Of a DNA stretch of 52,263 bases, positions 9,206 through 18,634 are shown piece by piece. The DNA is from an uncultured Acidimicrobiaceae bacterium (lineage in GTDB: Bacteria > Actinomycetota > Acidimicrobiia > Acidimicrobiales > RAAP-2). The translations under genes were made by a program, and so were the position numbers. Where the stretch lies: contig CAIVIS010000395.1 of NCBI GenBank assembly GCA_903906055.1, positions 1-52,263 on the forward strand. Reading direction: 5' to 3'. Under the pieces are notes generated by a model, which was not told where the DNA came from, did no database searches, and saw only the letters and a program-made list of their open reading frames with translations. Position 1 is the first letter of the stretch, and each line of letters opens with the position of its first letter.

Positions 9206-10180
9206 ATGAACCAGTTCCTTTCCCCCGAACAAGTCGAGTCAGCGGCCGCCGGCCTCCTCGGTGGTATCGACGCCGATGACGGGCCCACTGATGAGCAGCT
9301 GGTCCTCCTCCAGTCCGTCGTCGACCACCTGTGGCAGCGCCCGGACCTCGACGTCTCGACGCTCGCTCCGCTCACCCCGGAGGCCACAGCCGCCTCAATC
9401 GTGGATCCCCACGCCCGACGCCGGATGGTGGGACTCCTCATGATGCTGGAGGTCTGCCGGCACCCGGAAACAGAGACCCAGGTGGCCCTGGTCGAGCAGT
9501 ACGCCGCCGCCCTCGACATCACCGGTGAGCCGCTGGACGTCATCCGGACATGGATCACCACTGGGGCCGAGCAAGCCAACGACGACCTGCAGCGATTCCG
9601 ACATGACCAGAACGACCAAGAAGGTGAGCCCGCCCTCCTCGATCGGCCAGTGGGCTGGACCGAACTCGACCCCGCGCTGACGGTCCGGGTGGAGGCATTG
9701 GCTGATCTGCCCTTAGGAACCTTGGGCCGCACCTACATCGAGTTCCATCGCAAGTACGGGTTTCTGCTGCCGGGCGAAGAGGTGATGTCGGTATTCTCCA
9801 ACGCCATCTTCATGGCGCACGACCTCAATCATGTGATCTCCGGCTACCCCCCTACCGGTCCAGGTGAGATCGCCTTAGGTGCGATGGAGTTCGCCATGAA
9901 CGAGTCCGAAGAGACCTGGTCCCGGTTCCTCTCCAGTCTCTCCATCCACGAAGCCGGCATGTCCAGACTCGATGGGTTCCAGCCCAAGCAGGCCACTATG
10001 AGCCGTGCCGGTGCTGCCGATCTGGTCGGCGAGGCCCTCGAGCGAGGAAGTCGATGCACCAAGGACTTCTCACGCATCGACCATCTGTCGATGGCCGATT
10101 GGCCGCTCGACAAGGTCCGCGCCCACTTCGGGGTCGATCCGCTGGCCGAAGGAGACTGGACGAAGGAGTTCCAGGGCTAG
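9206..10180 (+). CDS. TerB-like N-terminus plus COQ4-type metal motif protein
   Basis: A 324-residue, probably soluble protein. Residues 1-125 are helical and carry IDADDGPTDEQL, typical of TerB-like domains. Residues 170-320 resemble COQ4: the exact zinc-ligand pattern H-D-x-x-H-x11-E is present as H205, D206, H209 and E221 (HDLNHVISGYPPTGPGE). COQ4 acts in ubiquinone-biosynthesis complexes, but actinobacteria normally make menaquinone, so the function here is unclear. GGAG at 9191-9194 lies upstream of the ATG. It is monocistronic: the next gene is convergent, 10 bp away. Confidence 0.75.
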   Translation: MNQFLSPEQVESAAAGLLGGIDADDGPTDEQLVLLQSVVDHLWQRPDLDVSTLAPLTPEATAASIVDPHARRRMVGLLMMLEVCRHPETETQVALVEQYAAALDITGEPLDVIRTWITTGAEQANDDLQRFRHDQNDQEGEPALLDRPVGWTELDPALTVRVEALADLPLGTLGRTYIEFHRKYGFLLPGEEVMSVFSNAIFMAHDLNHVISGYPPTGPGEIALGAMEFAMNESEETWSRFLSSLSIHEAGMSRLDGFQPKQATMSRAGAADLVGEALERGSRCTKDFSRIDHLSMADWPLDKVRAHFGVDPLAEGDWTKEFQG

Positions 10181-10190
10181 CCGGTCCGGC

Positions 10191-10895
10191 TCAGTCCCCC
10201 AGGTAGCTCGACTCGAGCAGATTGCGGTTGGCCTCGAGTTCGGATGCGCTGCCCTCCATGGCCAGCGACCCATGAGAGAGCACGTAGGCCCGGTCGGCTA
10301 CCTCGAGCGCCATCTGCACGTGCTGCTCGACCAGGAGGATCCCGCACCCGGTGTCATCGGCGATGGAGCGCACGATGGGCAGGAGCCGCTCGACGATGAC
10401 CGGGGCCAGCCCCAGGGACATCTCGTCGATCATCAACAGCTTGGGCGAACTGGCCATCGCCCGACCCAAGGCCAGCATCTGCTGCTCGCCACCCGAGAGC
10501 AGTCCGGCCTGGCGGTCGAGGAGCTCTTCGAGGGCCGGGAAGTACCGGAGCGGCGTGGTGAGATCGACCCGGCCTCCTCGGTTACCCAGGCGCAGGTTGT
10601 CCTTTACCGTGAGCGAAAAGAAGAGCGACCGGTCTTCGGTGACGTGGCTGACACCGAGTCGGGCGATCTGGTGAGGAGCCATGCCCTTGATGGACGATCC
10701 CAGGATGGAGATGTCCCCGCCGATCATCGGCTCCAGGCCGCTCGTAGTGATCAGCGTGGTCGTCTTACCCGCACCGTTAGGCCCCAGGAGCGCCACCACC
10801 TCGCCCGGGGCAACTGTCAACGTCAGGTCACGCACGACCGGTATTCCGTTGTATCCGGCATCGAGATGCGATATCTGGAGCAGCGACTCACTCAC
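10191..10895 (-). CDS. livF: branched-chain amino acid-type ABC transporter ATP-binding protein LivF
   Basis: A 234-residue ABC ATPase matching the usual LivF size. Walker A is [11 protein letters not shown] (about 38-48), the signature loop is [16 protein letters not shown] and Walker B is [13 protein letters not shown]. The C-terminal region lacks extra domains. It is the last gene of the operon livJ-livHM-livG-livF and overlaps livG by 8 bp. It energises uptake together with LivG at the cytoplasmic face of the fused permease. The cargo may be branched-chain amino acids, but related systems take amides, urea or aromatic acids, so the substrate is provisional. Confidence 0.92.
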   Translation of the reverse strand: MSESLLQISHLDAGYNGIPVVRDLTLTVAPGEVVALLGPNGAGKTTTLITTSGLEPMIGGDISILGSSIKGMAPHQIARLGVSHVTEDRSLFFSLTVKDNLRLGNRGGRVDLTTPLRYFPALEELLDRQAGLLSGGEQQMLALGRAMASSPKLLMIDEMSLGLAPVIVERLLPIVRSIADDTGCGILLVEQHVQMALEVADRAYVLSHGSLAMEGSASELEANRNLLESSYLGD

Positions 10896-11706
10896 CGACG
10901 CCCACCTCCCCTACTGGCGCACCATCTACTGGCGCACCATCGTCGCCAGTCGGATCAGATCCCCCGCCGTGGCGCTCACCGAGGTAGGCGGTGATGACCT
11001 TGGAGTTGGCACGGATCTCGGCCGGCGTCCCCTCCGCTATCAGCTGGCCGAAATCGAGCACGTACAAGTAGTCGCAGATGGTCAGGACCAGGCCCATGTC
11101 GTGGTCGATGAGGAGGACGGACAGGCCGCCGTCGACCAGTGCGCGGATCCGGCCCCCCAGGGTCTGGCTCTCCTCGGTGTCCAGTCCAGCCGCTGGCTCA
11201 TCCATGCACAGCACCTTGGGCTTGGCCGCCAGCGCTCGGGCAACACCCACCAGCTTGCGCTGGCCATGCGAGAGGTCGGTGGGCAACACGTCGGCTGAGT
11301 CGGCCAGGTCGAGTGATTCCAGGATCACCATCAGCTCGGACACGTCGTCGTTACGCGGGCGGAACAGGTCGCGAAGGAAGCCACGGACATCCACGCGCTC
11401 CGATGCCACCTGCAGGTTCTCCATGACCGTGAGGTCGTCGAACAGTTCGGAACTCTGCCACGTCCGGCCGAGTCCAGTACGGGCCCGCATGGTCGACGAC
11501 AGTCCGCTGATGTCCGTCCCGTCGAACAGGACCGACCCCTGGGCCGGAACGAACCCGGTGATGGCATCGATCGTCGTGGTCTTGCCCGCCCCATTGGGTC
11601 CGATGAGGCCGACCAGCGATCCAGCCTTGACGTCGAGGTCGAAGCTGTCCACCGCCCGCTTACCCCCGAAGGAGACGCTCAGCCCGCTCGTGGTGAGCAT
11701 CCCCAT
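10888..11706 (-). CDS. livG: branched-chain amino acid-type ABC transporter ATP-binding protein LivG
   Basis: A 272-residue ABC ATPase. Walker A is [16 protein letters not shown] (about 36-51). The signature loop is [16 protein letters not shown], with H in place of the usual first G of LSGGQ, which is typical for LivG. Walker B ends in [13 protein letters not shown] roughly 25-residue C-terminal tail contains a short repeat, [14 protein letters not shown], from a duplicated 15-bp DNA unit near 10912-10942; this looks like a recent local expansion. The ATG overlaps the permease stop (ATGA at 11706) and the 3' end overlaps livF by 8 bp, so the four genes are coupled. Confidence 0.92.
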   Translation of the reverse strand: MGMLTTSGLSVSFGGKRAVDSFDLDVKAGSLVGLIGPNGAGKTTTIDAITGFVPAQGSVLFDGTDISGLSSTMRARTGLGRTWQSSELFDDLTVMENLQVASERVDVRGFLRDLFRPRNDDVSELMVILESLDLADSADVLPTDLSHGQRKLVGVARALAAKPKVLCMDEPAAGLDTEESQTLGGRIRALVDGGLSVLLIDHDMGLVLTICDYLYVLDFGQLIAEGTPAEIRANSKVITAYLGERHGGGSDPTGDDGAPVDGAPVGEVGVGE

Positions 11707-13961
11707 CAGACCGCCACCTCGACCGGCACCGAGTCGGCGCCGGAACTGCTGACGGCACCCTTGGCGTCACGACGGCGGCGGATCATATGGACCCCGTCCC
11801 GGATGGCCCCGGCCACACCCTTGGGGTTCTGGATGGCCATGATGATCAGGCCGATACCGGCCAGGAGGAGGGTGTACTGCTCGGATATATGCAGCCAGTT
11901 GGTGAACACCGTCGTCAGGATTCCGCCCGCCACGATGATGCCGCCCACCATGGCCCCCGAGACCGACGAGATGCCGCCCAAGTAGGCGTAGGCCAGGAAG
12001 ATCATCGACGGGATGGCACCGAAGTAACCGGCCGTCACCGAGCCGAACCGGTAGCCCGACAGAGCGCCTCCGATGCCAGCGATGAACGCAGCCACCCCGA
12101 AGGCCAGCACCTTGGTCCCCGAGACCGACACGCCAGCGGCGGCCGCCGCCCGTTCGTTGGCCCGCACGGCCAGCATGTGCCGGCCGATCCTCGATCGACG
12201 GATGTTGACCACGGCCAGCGCCAGGAGCATCACGACGATGACGCAGAACACCCCGAACCACGGATTGGGGAGCAGTCCCTTGCCGCCGCCGGTCAACTTG
12301 GTCCACGGATCGTTCTGTCCGAATCGAAAGCCGAAGATGCTCGGCGAGTTGACCGATGCACCCTTGAGCCCGGACCAGGACGGATTGGCGAAGATCAGGT
12401 TCTGGATCGTCACCGCAGCCGCGAAGGTGACCACGGCCAAGTTGACGCCGCGCACCCGTAGTGCGGGCACGCCGGCCAGAAGCCCCACCACCACCGCCGC
12501 CGTCGCCCCGAGCAGCGGCCCGATAGGGAACGGGATGTGGTGGGCATCAGCCACCTTGGACAAGGTGAACCCGGCAATGCCGGCCAAAGCCATCTGCATC
12601 AGCGAGATCTGGCCGACGTAGCCGGTGAGAACCACCAAGGACAGGCAGATGACCATGCCTACCAGCGAGTTGACGATGGACAGCCGCCAGATCGGGGTCA
12701 CCACGAACAGCAACGCGATGGTGGCGAGCCCGAGGACCATCGTGGCCGGGAACGCCCCCTTGGACCGCGGGGCGAACGGCAGTTTGATCGTCTCGATCGA
12801 TCCCCGAGTGGGGAGGCTCTTGCCCCGTAAGGCCAGCACCACGATGATGATCACGAAGGGCAGGGCATCGGTGAGACCAGGGAGGGCCGAGCCCCCGGCC
12901 TTTGGGAACCAGGACTTGTTGGACACCAGCTGGATCCACGAGACCAGCATGCCGATGCCCAGGCCGGCAGCCATGGTGACGATGAACGAGTTGAAACGAG
13001 CCAGCAGGGCGGCAGCCAAGGCCGGGACGATCAACAACGTGATGGTGATCGGATCGATCGACTGATTGATGGGTGCCGCCAAGATGCCGAAGAACCCGGC
13101 CAGCACCGTAGAGGCGACCCAGTTCACCCCGGCCAGGAAGTCCGGTGAGTACCCGAGCACCAAGGCGCCCTTTTCGTTCTCAGAAGCGGCCCTGGTGGCC
13201 AGTCCGAAGCGGGTAAAGCGGAACAGGGCCCACAGACCGATGGTGACCACGATCACGATCAGCACCAGGTACATCTGATCCGACGGGAGCGACACACCTC
13301 GAGGAAAGTGGACCGGTCGGGAGGGGAGGATGGGGGCCACCGACTTGGCCGAGGAGGTGAACCGCAGGACGATCACGGCCTGCATCACGATGAACAGCCC
13401 GACCGAGGCCACCACCTTGGCCAGCACCGGGGCCCGGCGCAGGGGACGGAAGATGAGGAAGTGGAAGGCCAGGCCGAGGAGGACCAGGACGGCCAGGGAG
13501 ATCACCAGTGCCGCCCACACCGGCATCGCTGGCTGCTGCACGAACGTCCCGAAGGCGGCAGCGCCCTGGCCGGGATGGGCCAGGGTGATGAACACGGGGA
13601 TGTGCGGGAGCGAGAAGCTCGATGCCCCCGCTAGGTGGGCGATCCCTTCGATCGGCGCTAGGGGATTGGGGATCGGCGGCAAGAACAGCTGCCCGTTGAC
13701 CCGCAGGCCGTAGTAGACGTAGCCGCCGTACATGGCGATCGCCCCGGCGGCAAAGTTGACGACGCCCGAGCCCTGATAGTTGAGGGTGATCGACAGGGCG
13801 ATAGCGGCGATCAGGGCTCCGCCGCCGAGGCCGAGCACGATGGCCTGGGTCTGGTCGGCGTTGGCGAAGACGACGATCAGAAGGACTACGCCCAGGATCC
13901 CCGCCACCAGGGCGGGGATCCTCTTGGGCGTGAGCCAACTACTCGCGGATGTGGTGCTCAT
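11706..13961 (-). CDS. fused LivH-LivM permease of branched-chain amino acid-type ABC transporter
   Basis: A 751-residue membrane protein combining both permeases that are usually separate. Residues about 25-340 match LivH: the LNYQGSGVVNFAAGAIAMYG entry, then helices including a GLATRAASENEKGALVLG coupling segment. After a hydrophilic linker (about 355-385), residues 390-710 match LivM (GYVGQISLMQMALAGIAGF and the coupling loop GRHMLAVRANERAAAAAGVS). The order matches that of separate livH and livM genes, so it forms a single-chain heterodimer-equivalent. The tail is charged and polar. It lies 25 bp behind livJ and overlaps livG by ATGA. Confidence 0.92.
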   Translation of the reverse strand: MSTTSASSWLTPKRIPALVAGILGVVLLIVVFANADQTQAIVLGLGGGALIAAIALSITLNYQGSGVVNFAAGAIAMYGGYVYYGLRVNGQLFLPPIPNPLAPIEGIAHLAGASSFSLPHIPVFITLAHPGQGAAAFGTFVQQPAMPVWAALVISLAVLVLLGLAFHFLIFRPLRRAPVLAKVVASVGLFIVMQAVIVLRFTSSAKSVAPILPSRPVHFPRGVSLPSDQMYLVLIVIVVTIGLWALFRFTRFGLATRAASENEKGALVLGYSPDFLAGVNWVASTVLAGFFGILAAPINQSIDPITITLLIVPALAAALLARFNSFIVTMAAGLGIGMLVSWIQLVSNKSWFPKAGGSALPGLTDALPFVIIIVVLALRGKSLPTRGSIETIKLPFAPRSKGAFPATMVLGLATIALLFVVTPIWRLSIVNSLVGMVICLSLVVLTGYVGQISLMQMALAGIAGFTLSKVADAHHIPFPIGPLLGATAAVVVGLLAGVPALRVRGVNLAVVTFAAAVTIQNLIFANPSWSGLKGASVNSPSIFGFRFGQNDPWTKLTGGGKGLLPNPWFGVFCVIVVMLLALAVVNIRRSRIGRHMLAVRANERAAAAAGVSVSGTKVLAFGVAAFIAGIGGALSGYRFGSVTAGYFGAIPSMIFLAYAYLGGISSVSGAMVGGIIVAGGILTTVFTNWLHISEQYTLLLAGIGLIIMAIQNPKGVAGAIRDGVHMIRRRRDAKGAVSSSGADSVPVEVAV

Positions 13962-13986
13962 GCTTAGGGAACGCTGTGTTCGGTGG

Positions 13987-15330
13987 TCAGCCGAAGCCGT
14001 TGATCATCTTGTTGTTGTAGGCATCGGCGATGGCGACCCACTTGCCCTTGGTGAACTGCTCGATCCCCATCTGGCCTACGCACAGCGTGGGGAACGCAGG
14101 GGTGATCTTCCCGCAGGCGACGGGCGTGCCGGGAATGCTCCACTGCGGGCCAGCGAAGTTCTTGGTGGCATCCGTCAGCTGAGCAACCGTGGCTCCGGTG
14201 CCGAGCTTGTTGTAGATCTGGTTGATGGTGAGCACGTTGGCGAAGCTGGGTCCAGCGAACCCGGTGTACTCCATGGTCGGGTTGTACTTCTTCACGACCT
14301 GCTCGTACAGGGCGAGCTGCTCGGATGCCGGCACGCTGGCCATGGGGGGCATGAAGTAACTGACGCCGTAGGCGCCGAAGTACCAGCCGTCGGGGAAGGT
14401 GCCGCCGAGGTGCTGGATCAGCGGGGTGCCGAAGCACAGCCCGGTGGTGACCACCTTGGGGTTGATGCCCAGGCTCTTGATGGCGTCAGCCACGGCGATG
14501 CAGCCCTGGACCGGGGTGAGCGGCACGAACACGTCGGCTGTTCCGCCACCCGCCGCCTTGACCGCAGATGCCACGTCAGCACCCTGGGCGGTCGGGGAGA
14601 TGAAGACTTCCGTGACCTTGATGCCTGCCTTCTCCAGCGGCGGAGCGAAGAGCAACTTGGCCGAGGCGGTAGCACCGGCGTCGTTGGTCGCCACCACGGC
14701 CACCGTCTTGACCGGTCCGAGTCCGCCGTCGACCAGCCACTTAGCCAAACCCGAGATGACTCCGGGAGCACCCGGCATGTAGGTCTGGGCCGCGGGCTGG
14801 GTGAAGTCAGAGACGGTCAGGCCGTTGCCAACGATGATCGGCTTATGACCGGCGAGCACCTTGTAGAGCGAGTCGTTGCCGATCACCATGGTGCCGGTCA
14901 GGACGAGGTTGATGCTCGCGTCGTTGAGGAACTGGGTCCCGCACTTCTGGCCGTCCTCTTCGGTGGCCACGTTGCACTGGACGAGCTCGATCGGATGGCC
15001 CTTGACGCCACCGAGCTGCTGGTTCACGTACTTGACGGCGAGGTTGGCGCCGGCGGTGTTCTCGGGGAAGCTGGGCGAACCGAACTCCTGGTTGACGTAG
15101 CCAACCTTGACCGGGGTCTCCGACGTGCTGGCCGCTCCGGCCGTGCCGCCGGTGTAGGCCAAGGCCAACGAGTTGTCGAGGGTGCCCGATGATGATCCGC
15201 CGGCGGCGGTCGTCGTGGTGGAGCTGCTCGAGCCTCCTGACGAACATGCGGCAGCCAATAGACCCGTGGCCGCAAGGACGCCCGTGGTGCGCAGGGCGCG
15301 CAGCGCCTGACTCTTACCGATCATTCCCAT
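13987..15330 (-). CDS. livJ: ABC transporter substrate-binding lipoprotein (LivJ-type)
   Basis: A 447-residue periplasmic-binding-protein type 1 member. The N-terminus is a lipoprotein signal with lipobox LLAAAC and C29 as the lipidation site, followed by a Ser/Thr/Gly-rich tether (about 30-50). The receptor domain begins near residue 70 (PVKVGYVNQEFG) and contains TGTMVIGNDS and VVATNDAGATASA segments typical of Leu/Ile/Val-binding relatives. It is the first gene of the operon; its promoter must lie in the 163-bp space to the divergent isomerase gene. The ligand is not determinable, and the acyl-CoA genes next door make carboxylic acids or amides alternatives to amino acids. Confidence 0.9.
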   Translation of the reverse strand: MGMIGKSQALRALRTTGVLAATGLLAAACSSGGSSSSTTTTAAGGSSSGTLDNSLALAYTGGTAGAASTSETPVKVGYVNQEFGSPSFPENTAGANLAVKYVNQQLGGVKGHPIELVQCNVATEEDGQKCGTQFLNDASINLVLTGTMVIGNDSLYKVLAGHKPIIVGNGLTVSDFTQPAAQTYMPGAPGVISGLAKWLVDGGLGPVKTVAVVATNDAGATASAKLLFAPPLEKAGIKVTEVFISPTAQGADVASAVKAAGGGTADVFVPLTPVQGCIAVADAIKSLGINPKVVTTGLCFGTPLIQHLGGTFPDGWYFGAYGVSYFMPPMASVPASEQLALYEQVVKKYNPTMEYTGFAGPSFANVLTINQIYNKLGTGATVAQLTDATKNFAGPQWSIPGTPVACGKITPAFPTLCVGQMGIEQFTKGKWVAIADAYNNKMINGFG

Positions 15331-15493
15331 ACTTCCCCCTGTTGCTCATCGGGCACGACTCACACGGAACCGTGGACATGTTTGGGAACCTAGCACCGGG
15401 TCCCCCACGCGTCACCTAATCCACACACCAGGTGACGATCGCTGTCGGGATACTGTGCTCGAGTCCCACCGATCAAACACCGGAGCGAACCCC

Positions 15494-16171
15494 ATGCCCA
15501 CCCTGCAGCGACACGACGAAATCTTCGTACTCGACCTAGGTGATGGCGAGAACCGCTTCACGCAGGAGTGGATGAGTTCCATCACGGAGGCCCTCGACGA
15601 AGTGGATGCCGCCGAAGGGCCCCGAGCGCTCCTGACCGTGGCCACCGGAAAGATCTGGTCGAACGGACTCGACCTCGACTGGCTCACGGCCAACCTCGAC
15701 CGGGCAGGCGAGTACGTCGCCCAGATCCAGGACCTGTTCGCTCGAACCCTGTCCACCAGCGTTCCCACGGTGGCAGTGCTCCAAGGGCATACATTCGCTG
15801 CCGGTGCCCTGCTCGCACTGGCCCATGACGCCTGTTTCATGCGGGTCGACCGGGGCTACTTCTGCCTGCCCGAGGTCGACCTGGGCATCCCGTTCTCCCC
15901 CGGCATGTCGGCGCTGATCCAGGCTCGTCTGATCCACCCCACGGCCCACGAGGCCATGACCACCGGACGGCGCTACGGAGGTGCCGAGGCGCTCGAGGCC
16001 CGCATCGTGGCGGCTGCTCTGCCGCTCGACGAACTCCTACCGGCTGCCACCAAGTTCGCCCAGACGCTTGCCCCCAAGGCGGGGCCGACCCTGCGCACCA
16101 TCCGCACGACCATGTACCGCCACGTCATCGAACTCCTGGCTCAGCCCGCGGCCCTCGACCTCCCGGCCTGA
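15494..16171 (+). CDS. enoyl-CoA hydratase/isomerase family protein, ECI-like
   Basis: A 225-residue crotonase-fold protein, somewhat shorter than the usual 255-265. The oxyanion-hole region reads IWSNGLDLDWL (about 54-64), and the second backbone donor lies in HTFAAGALLALAHD (about 100-113). NGLDLDW is typical of delta3-delta2-enoyl-CoA isomerases of the plant/peroxisomal type, not of hydratases with two catalytic glutamates. An acid at about E130 (LPEVDLGIPF) could serve as the catalytic base. The ATG at 15494 is chosen because GGAG (15482-15485) precedes it by 8 bases. It is followed after 2 bp by the zinc dehydrogenase, so the two are one operon, perhaps in fatty-acid or branched-acid catabolism. 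Confidence 0.8.
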   Translation: MPTLQRHDEIFVLDLGDGENRFTQEWMSSITEALDEVDAAEGPRALLTVATGKIWSNGLDLDWLTANLDRAGEYVAQIQDLFARTLSTSVPTVAVLQGHTFAAGALLALAHDACFMRVDRGYFCLPEVDLGIPFSPGMSALIQARLIHPTAHEAMTTGRRYGGAEALEARIVAAALPLDELLPAATKFAQTLAPKAGPTLRTIRTTMYRHVIELLAQPAALDLPA

Positions 16172-16173
16172 TC

Positions 16174-17109
16174 ATGCGCGGCGTCAAGATGACAGCCGAC
16201 GGCATCCAGGTCGTTCCACCGTCGGGCGATCCGGCGGAAGGCAGCGTGCGGGTGACGGTAGCGAGTTCGGGTATCTGCGGCTCCGACCTCCATATGGCCT
16301 CGTTCGGACCGTCGTGGGCCATCCTCGGCCATGAGTTCTGCGGGGTACTCGATGACGGTACGCCTGTCGCCGTCCTGCCCGTCGTGCACTGCGGCACATG
16401 CGACCGGTGCCTGGCCGGTGCCGAGCAGCAGTGCCGCAATGCGCTGGGTGCCATGTACGGGGTCAGCCTCGATGGGGGCCTGGCCGACGAGGCGTGGGTG
16501 CACCCGAACTGCGCCATGCCGCTCCCCGAAGGCCTGGATCTCGCCCATGCCAACCTGGTCGAACCCTTGGCGGTCGCCCTGCACGGGATCAACCGGGCGA
16601 ACGTTGTCGCCGGCATGCGAGTGCTTGTGCTCGGTGCCGGTCCCATCGGCCTGGCCACCATCGCCGCCGCCCGCTCCATAGGTGCCGGCGTCGATCTCGA
16701 AGGACACCGTCCCAGCCGCATGGCCGCAGGCGAGCGGCTCGGGGCATCGGTCAACGTCGGTACCGACTACGACGTGGTGCTCGACGCGGCAGGCACGCAG
16801 AGTTCCCTCGACCGGGCTACCGAATTGGTCCGCCCCGGGGGAACCGTGAGCATCCTCGGGACGTACTGGAGCCCGGTGCAGATCGGGCTCAGTTTTCAGA
16901 TGAAGGAGATAACCCTTCTTCCGTCGTTCACCTACGGCCACCACCACGGGGTGGGCGAGTTCGATGCAGCCGCACGCATCCTCCAAGCAGTGCCCGACCT
17001 GCCCGACGTCATGATCACCCATCAGTTCGGCCTCGACGATGCGGCCGAAGCGTTCCGAGTGGCGGGCGACCGAGGTGGCGACCCCATCAAAGTGGTCGTG
17101 CGCCCCTAG
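16174..17109 (+). CDS. zinc-dependent medium-chain alcohol dehydrogenase
   Basis: A 311-residue MDR-family oxidoreductase, about 35 residues shorter than typical. Catalytic zinc ligands are visible in SGICGSDLHM and LGHEFCG. The structural zinc site has all four cysteines (C-G-T-C-D-R-C ... C in about 70-84). The nucleotide-binding motif is VLGAGPIGLA (about 152-161), with an acidic residue at the end of the next strand (VDLE), pointing to NAD(H). It belongs to the threonine/sorbitol dehydrogenase-like branch. The start ATG is 2 bp after the isomerase stop. The substrate is unknown. Confidence 0.85.
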   Translation: MRGVKMTADGIQVVPPSGDPAEGSVRVTVASSGICGSDLHMASFGPSWAILGHEFCGVLDDGTPVAVLPVVHCGTCDRCLAGAEQQCRNALGAMYGVSLDGGLADEAWVHPNCAMPLPEGLDLAHANLVEPLAVALHGINRANVVAGMRVLVLGAGPIGLATIAAARSIGAGVDLEGHRPSRMAAGERLGASVNVGTDYDVVLDAAGTQSSLDRATELVRPGGTVSILGTYWSPVQIGLSFQMKEITLLPSFTYGHHHGVGEFDAAARILQAVPDLPDVMITHQFGLDDAAEAFRVAGDRGGDPIKVVVRP

Positions 17110-17230
17110 TTCGCGCGGCTGCTCCCCTCTCGTGGGTGGCAGTGCCGAGCCCTATCGCAGGCCGGAAGCATGACGAGCAGGGAGGGCTGCCACCATCACG
17201 CCCGGGAAAGGGCCTGAGGGCCCTAGCCGA

Positions 17231-17974
17231 ATGTTCCGGGAGGGCAATAACGTCGAATTCATGACGACCGAACGGGCAGATCGGACGGCACACTCCGGCC
17301 GATCGAACTCCGAGACAGCAAGAGGTGCGGCCCCAGACATGAGGTGCACATCGCCTGGACAGATCCCACACGGGTCTACGTCGGTACCGTTCCATCCATC
17401 GTCACTCGATGGGCGCATCGCCAAGGGCGAAACGACCCGGTACTCGTTGGTCATGGCGTGCATCGAGGTGATCGAACGCCGTGCGACCGTGCCGACAAAG
17501 GCTCAGGTGGCCGACCAAGCCGGGGTTTCCGTCCGGATGATCCACTACCACTTTCGGGGCATCCCCGGGCTGCTGATCGCCGCCGTGGAACTACAAGTCG
17601 ATCGACACCGGTCCGACCTGTTCGTGATTCCGAACAAGGCTCCCCTGCAGATGCGGATCGAGGCCCTGGGCCGACAACGGCGCCACTACTTCGAAGGCAC
17701 AGGCAATACCTTCCGGGTGGCAGGAATCGTGGCCCCGTCCCATACCGGTCTCGAGCAGGTGCTGGTCAGCCATCGGACCCTCCTGCGCGACAAGTTGGCC
17801 TGCTCCTTCGCCCCCGAACTCGACTCGTGCGACGCCGACTCCAGCAGGCTGCTCGACATGCTGGAGCAGGCATCTGGTTGGGATGCCTGGCGGTCACTGC
17901 GCGACTACTGCAATCACACGGCCTACTCGGCCGAGCAGTCAGTGATCCGCCACGTCACTCGGATCCTCTGTTGA
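17231..17974 (+). CDS. TetR-like transcriptional regulator
   Basis: A putative one-component regulator. The helix-turn-helix is at about residues 85-125 when counted from 17231: TKAQVADQAGVSVRMIHYHF, followed by RGIPGLLIAAVEL. The C-terminal 120 residues are helical without motifs. The start is uncertain: ATG 17231 has GAGGG about 10 bases upstream but gives an unusual polar N-terminal extension of about 70 residues; ATGs at 17261 and 17339 are alternatives. It follows the isomerase-dehydrogenase pair by 121 bp and may control it. The next gene is convergent. Confidence 0.75.
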   Translation: MFREGNNVEFMTTERADRTAHSGRSNSETARGAAPDMRCTSPGQIPHGSTSVPFHPSSLDGRIAKGETTRYSLVMACIEVIERRATVPTKAQVADQAGVSVRMIHYHFRGIPGLLIAAVELQVDRHRSDLFVIPNKAPLQMRIEALGRQRRHYFEGTGNTFRVAGIVAPSHTGLEQVLVSHRTLLRDKLACSFAPELDSCDADSSRLLDMLEQASGWDAWRSLRDYCNHTAYSAEQSVIRHVTRILC

Positions 17975-18009
17975 CGCCCAGTGGGTTGAGGCTCTCGGTG
18001 ACCGGGCGA

Positions 18010-18621
18010 TCACTCCCGGCCTGACCAGGGTGTGTGATTGAAGCCGGCCAACACAGGACCTCCCGGGCCCCAAGTGATCCGGGTCACTGAAGCGTTGGCC
18101 AGGTAGAGCCGCCACGCACCTTCATCCCCCATGCCGAGCGACCAGCACGCCGCGGCCTTGATGGGTGAGACATGGCTCACCACCACCACCGTGCCGTCTC
18201 CCCGGGCCGGTCCGTCAGGGTCCTCGAAGAGTTCCGTGCAGGCGGCGCGCACACGGGCCCCAGCAGAGGCCAGGCTCTCACCGCCAGGAGGCGCGAATGT
18301 CGGATCCGAGCGCCACTGCGCCCATACCTCGCTCGGGATGGCACCCAACTTCTGTCCGTCGTACTCGCCGTAGTCGACCTCGATCCAGCGCTCGTCGACC
18401 TCTACATCGAGCCCGGTCCCGAGGGCGTCAGCCGTGTCGCGGGCACGCGACAAGGGGCTCGAGATGAGCCGGGTGGCTCCGGCCACCGAGTCGGCCAGCG
18501 AGCGCGCTTGGGCGATCCCCCGTTCAGTCAGCGGCGAGTCCATGCGGCCCAGCAGCAGCCCTTCGGCGTTCCCCGTCGACTCACCGTGCCGGACCAGGAT
18601 CAGCACCGGACAGACCCCCAC
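18010..18621 (-). CDS. histidine phosphatase (phosphoglycerate mutase-like) family protein
   Basis: A 203-residue histidine-phosphatase-superfamily enzyme. The phospho-accepting motif RHGES is at residues 11-15 (H12). The second basic pocket is VVVVSHVSPIKA, and an acid donor lies in VDYGEYDGQ. Such enzymes hydrolyse phosphate esters (sugar phosphates, cobalamin precursors, nucleotides); the exact substrate is unclear. The gene is the third of a minus-strand run, Nudix to zinc-ribbon protein to phosphatase, starting 13 bp after the zinc-ribbon gene stop. That conserved-looking order suggests housekeeping co-expression. Confidence 0.85.
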   Translation of the reverse strand: MGVCPVLILVRHGESTGNAEGLLLGRMDSPLTERGIAQARSLADSVAGATRLISSPLSRARDTADALGTGLDVEVDERWIEVDYGEYDGQKLGAIPSEVWAQWRSDPTFAPPGGESLASAGARVRAACTELFEDPDGPARGDGTVVVVSHVSPIKAAACWSLGMGDEGAWRLYLANASVTRITWGPGGPVLAGFNHTPWSGRE

Positions 18622-18634
18622 GCGACCCGGCGCA

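Noticed and set aside
7816-9279. Long open frame on the plus strand through the transporter gene
   Set aside because: It is antisense to the hydrophobic transporter; its translation is His/Gln/Asp-rich without motifs, as expected from high-GC antisense frames.
13780-15192. 470-codon open frame opposite livJ
   Set aside because: It lies antisense to a clear lipoprotein gene; the translation has no recognisable domain and livJ accounts for the coding signal.
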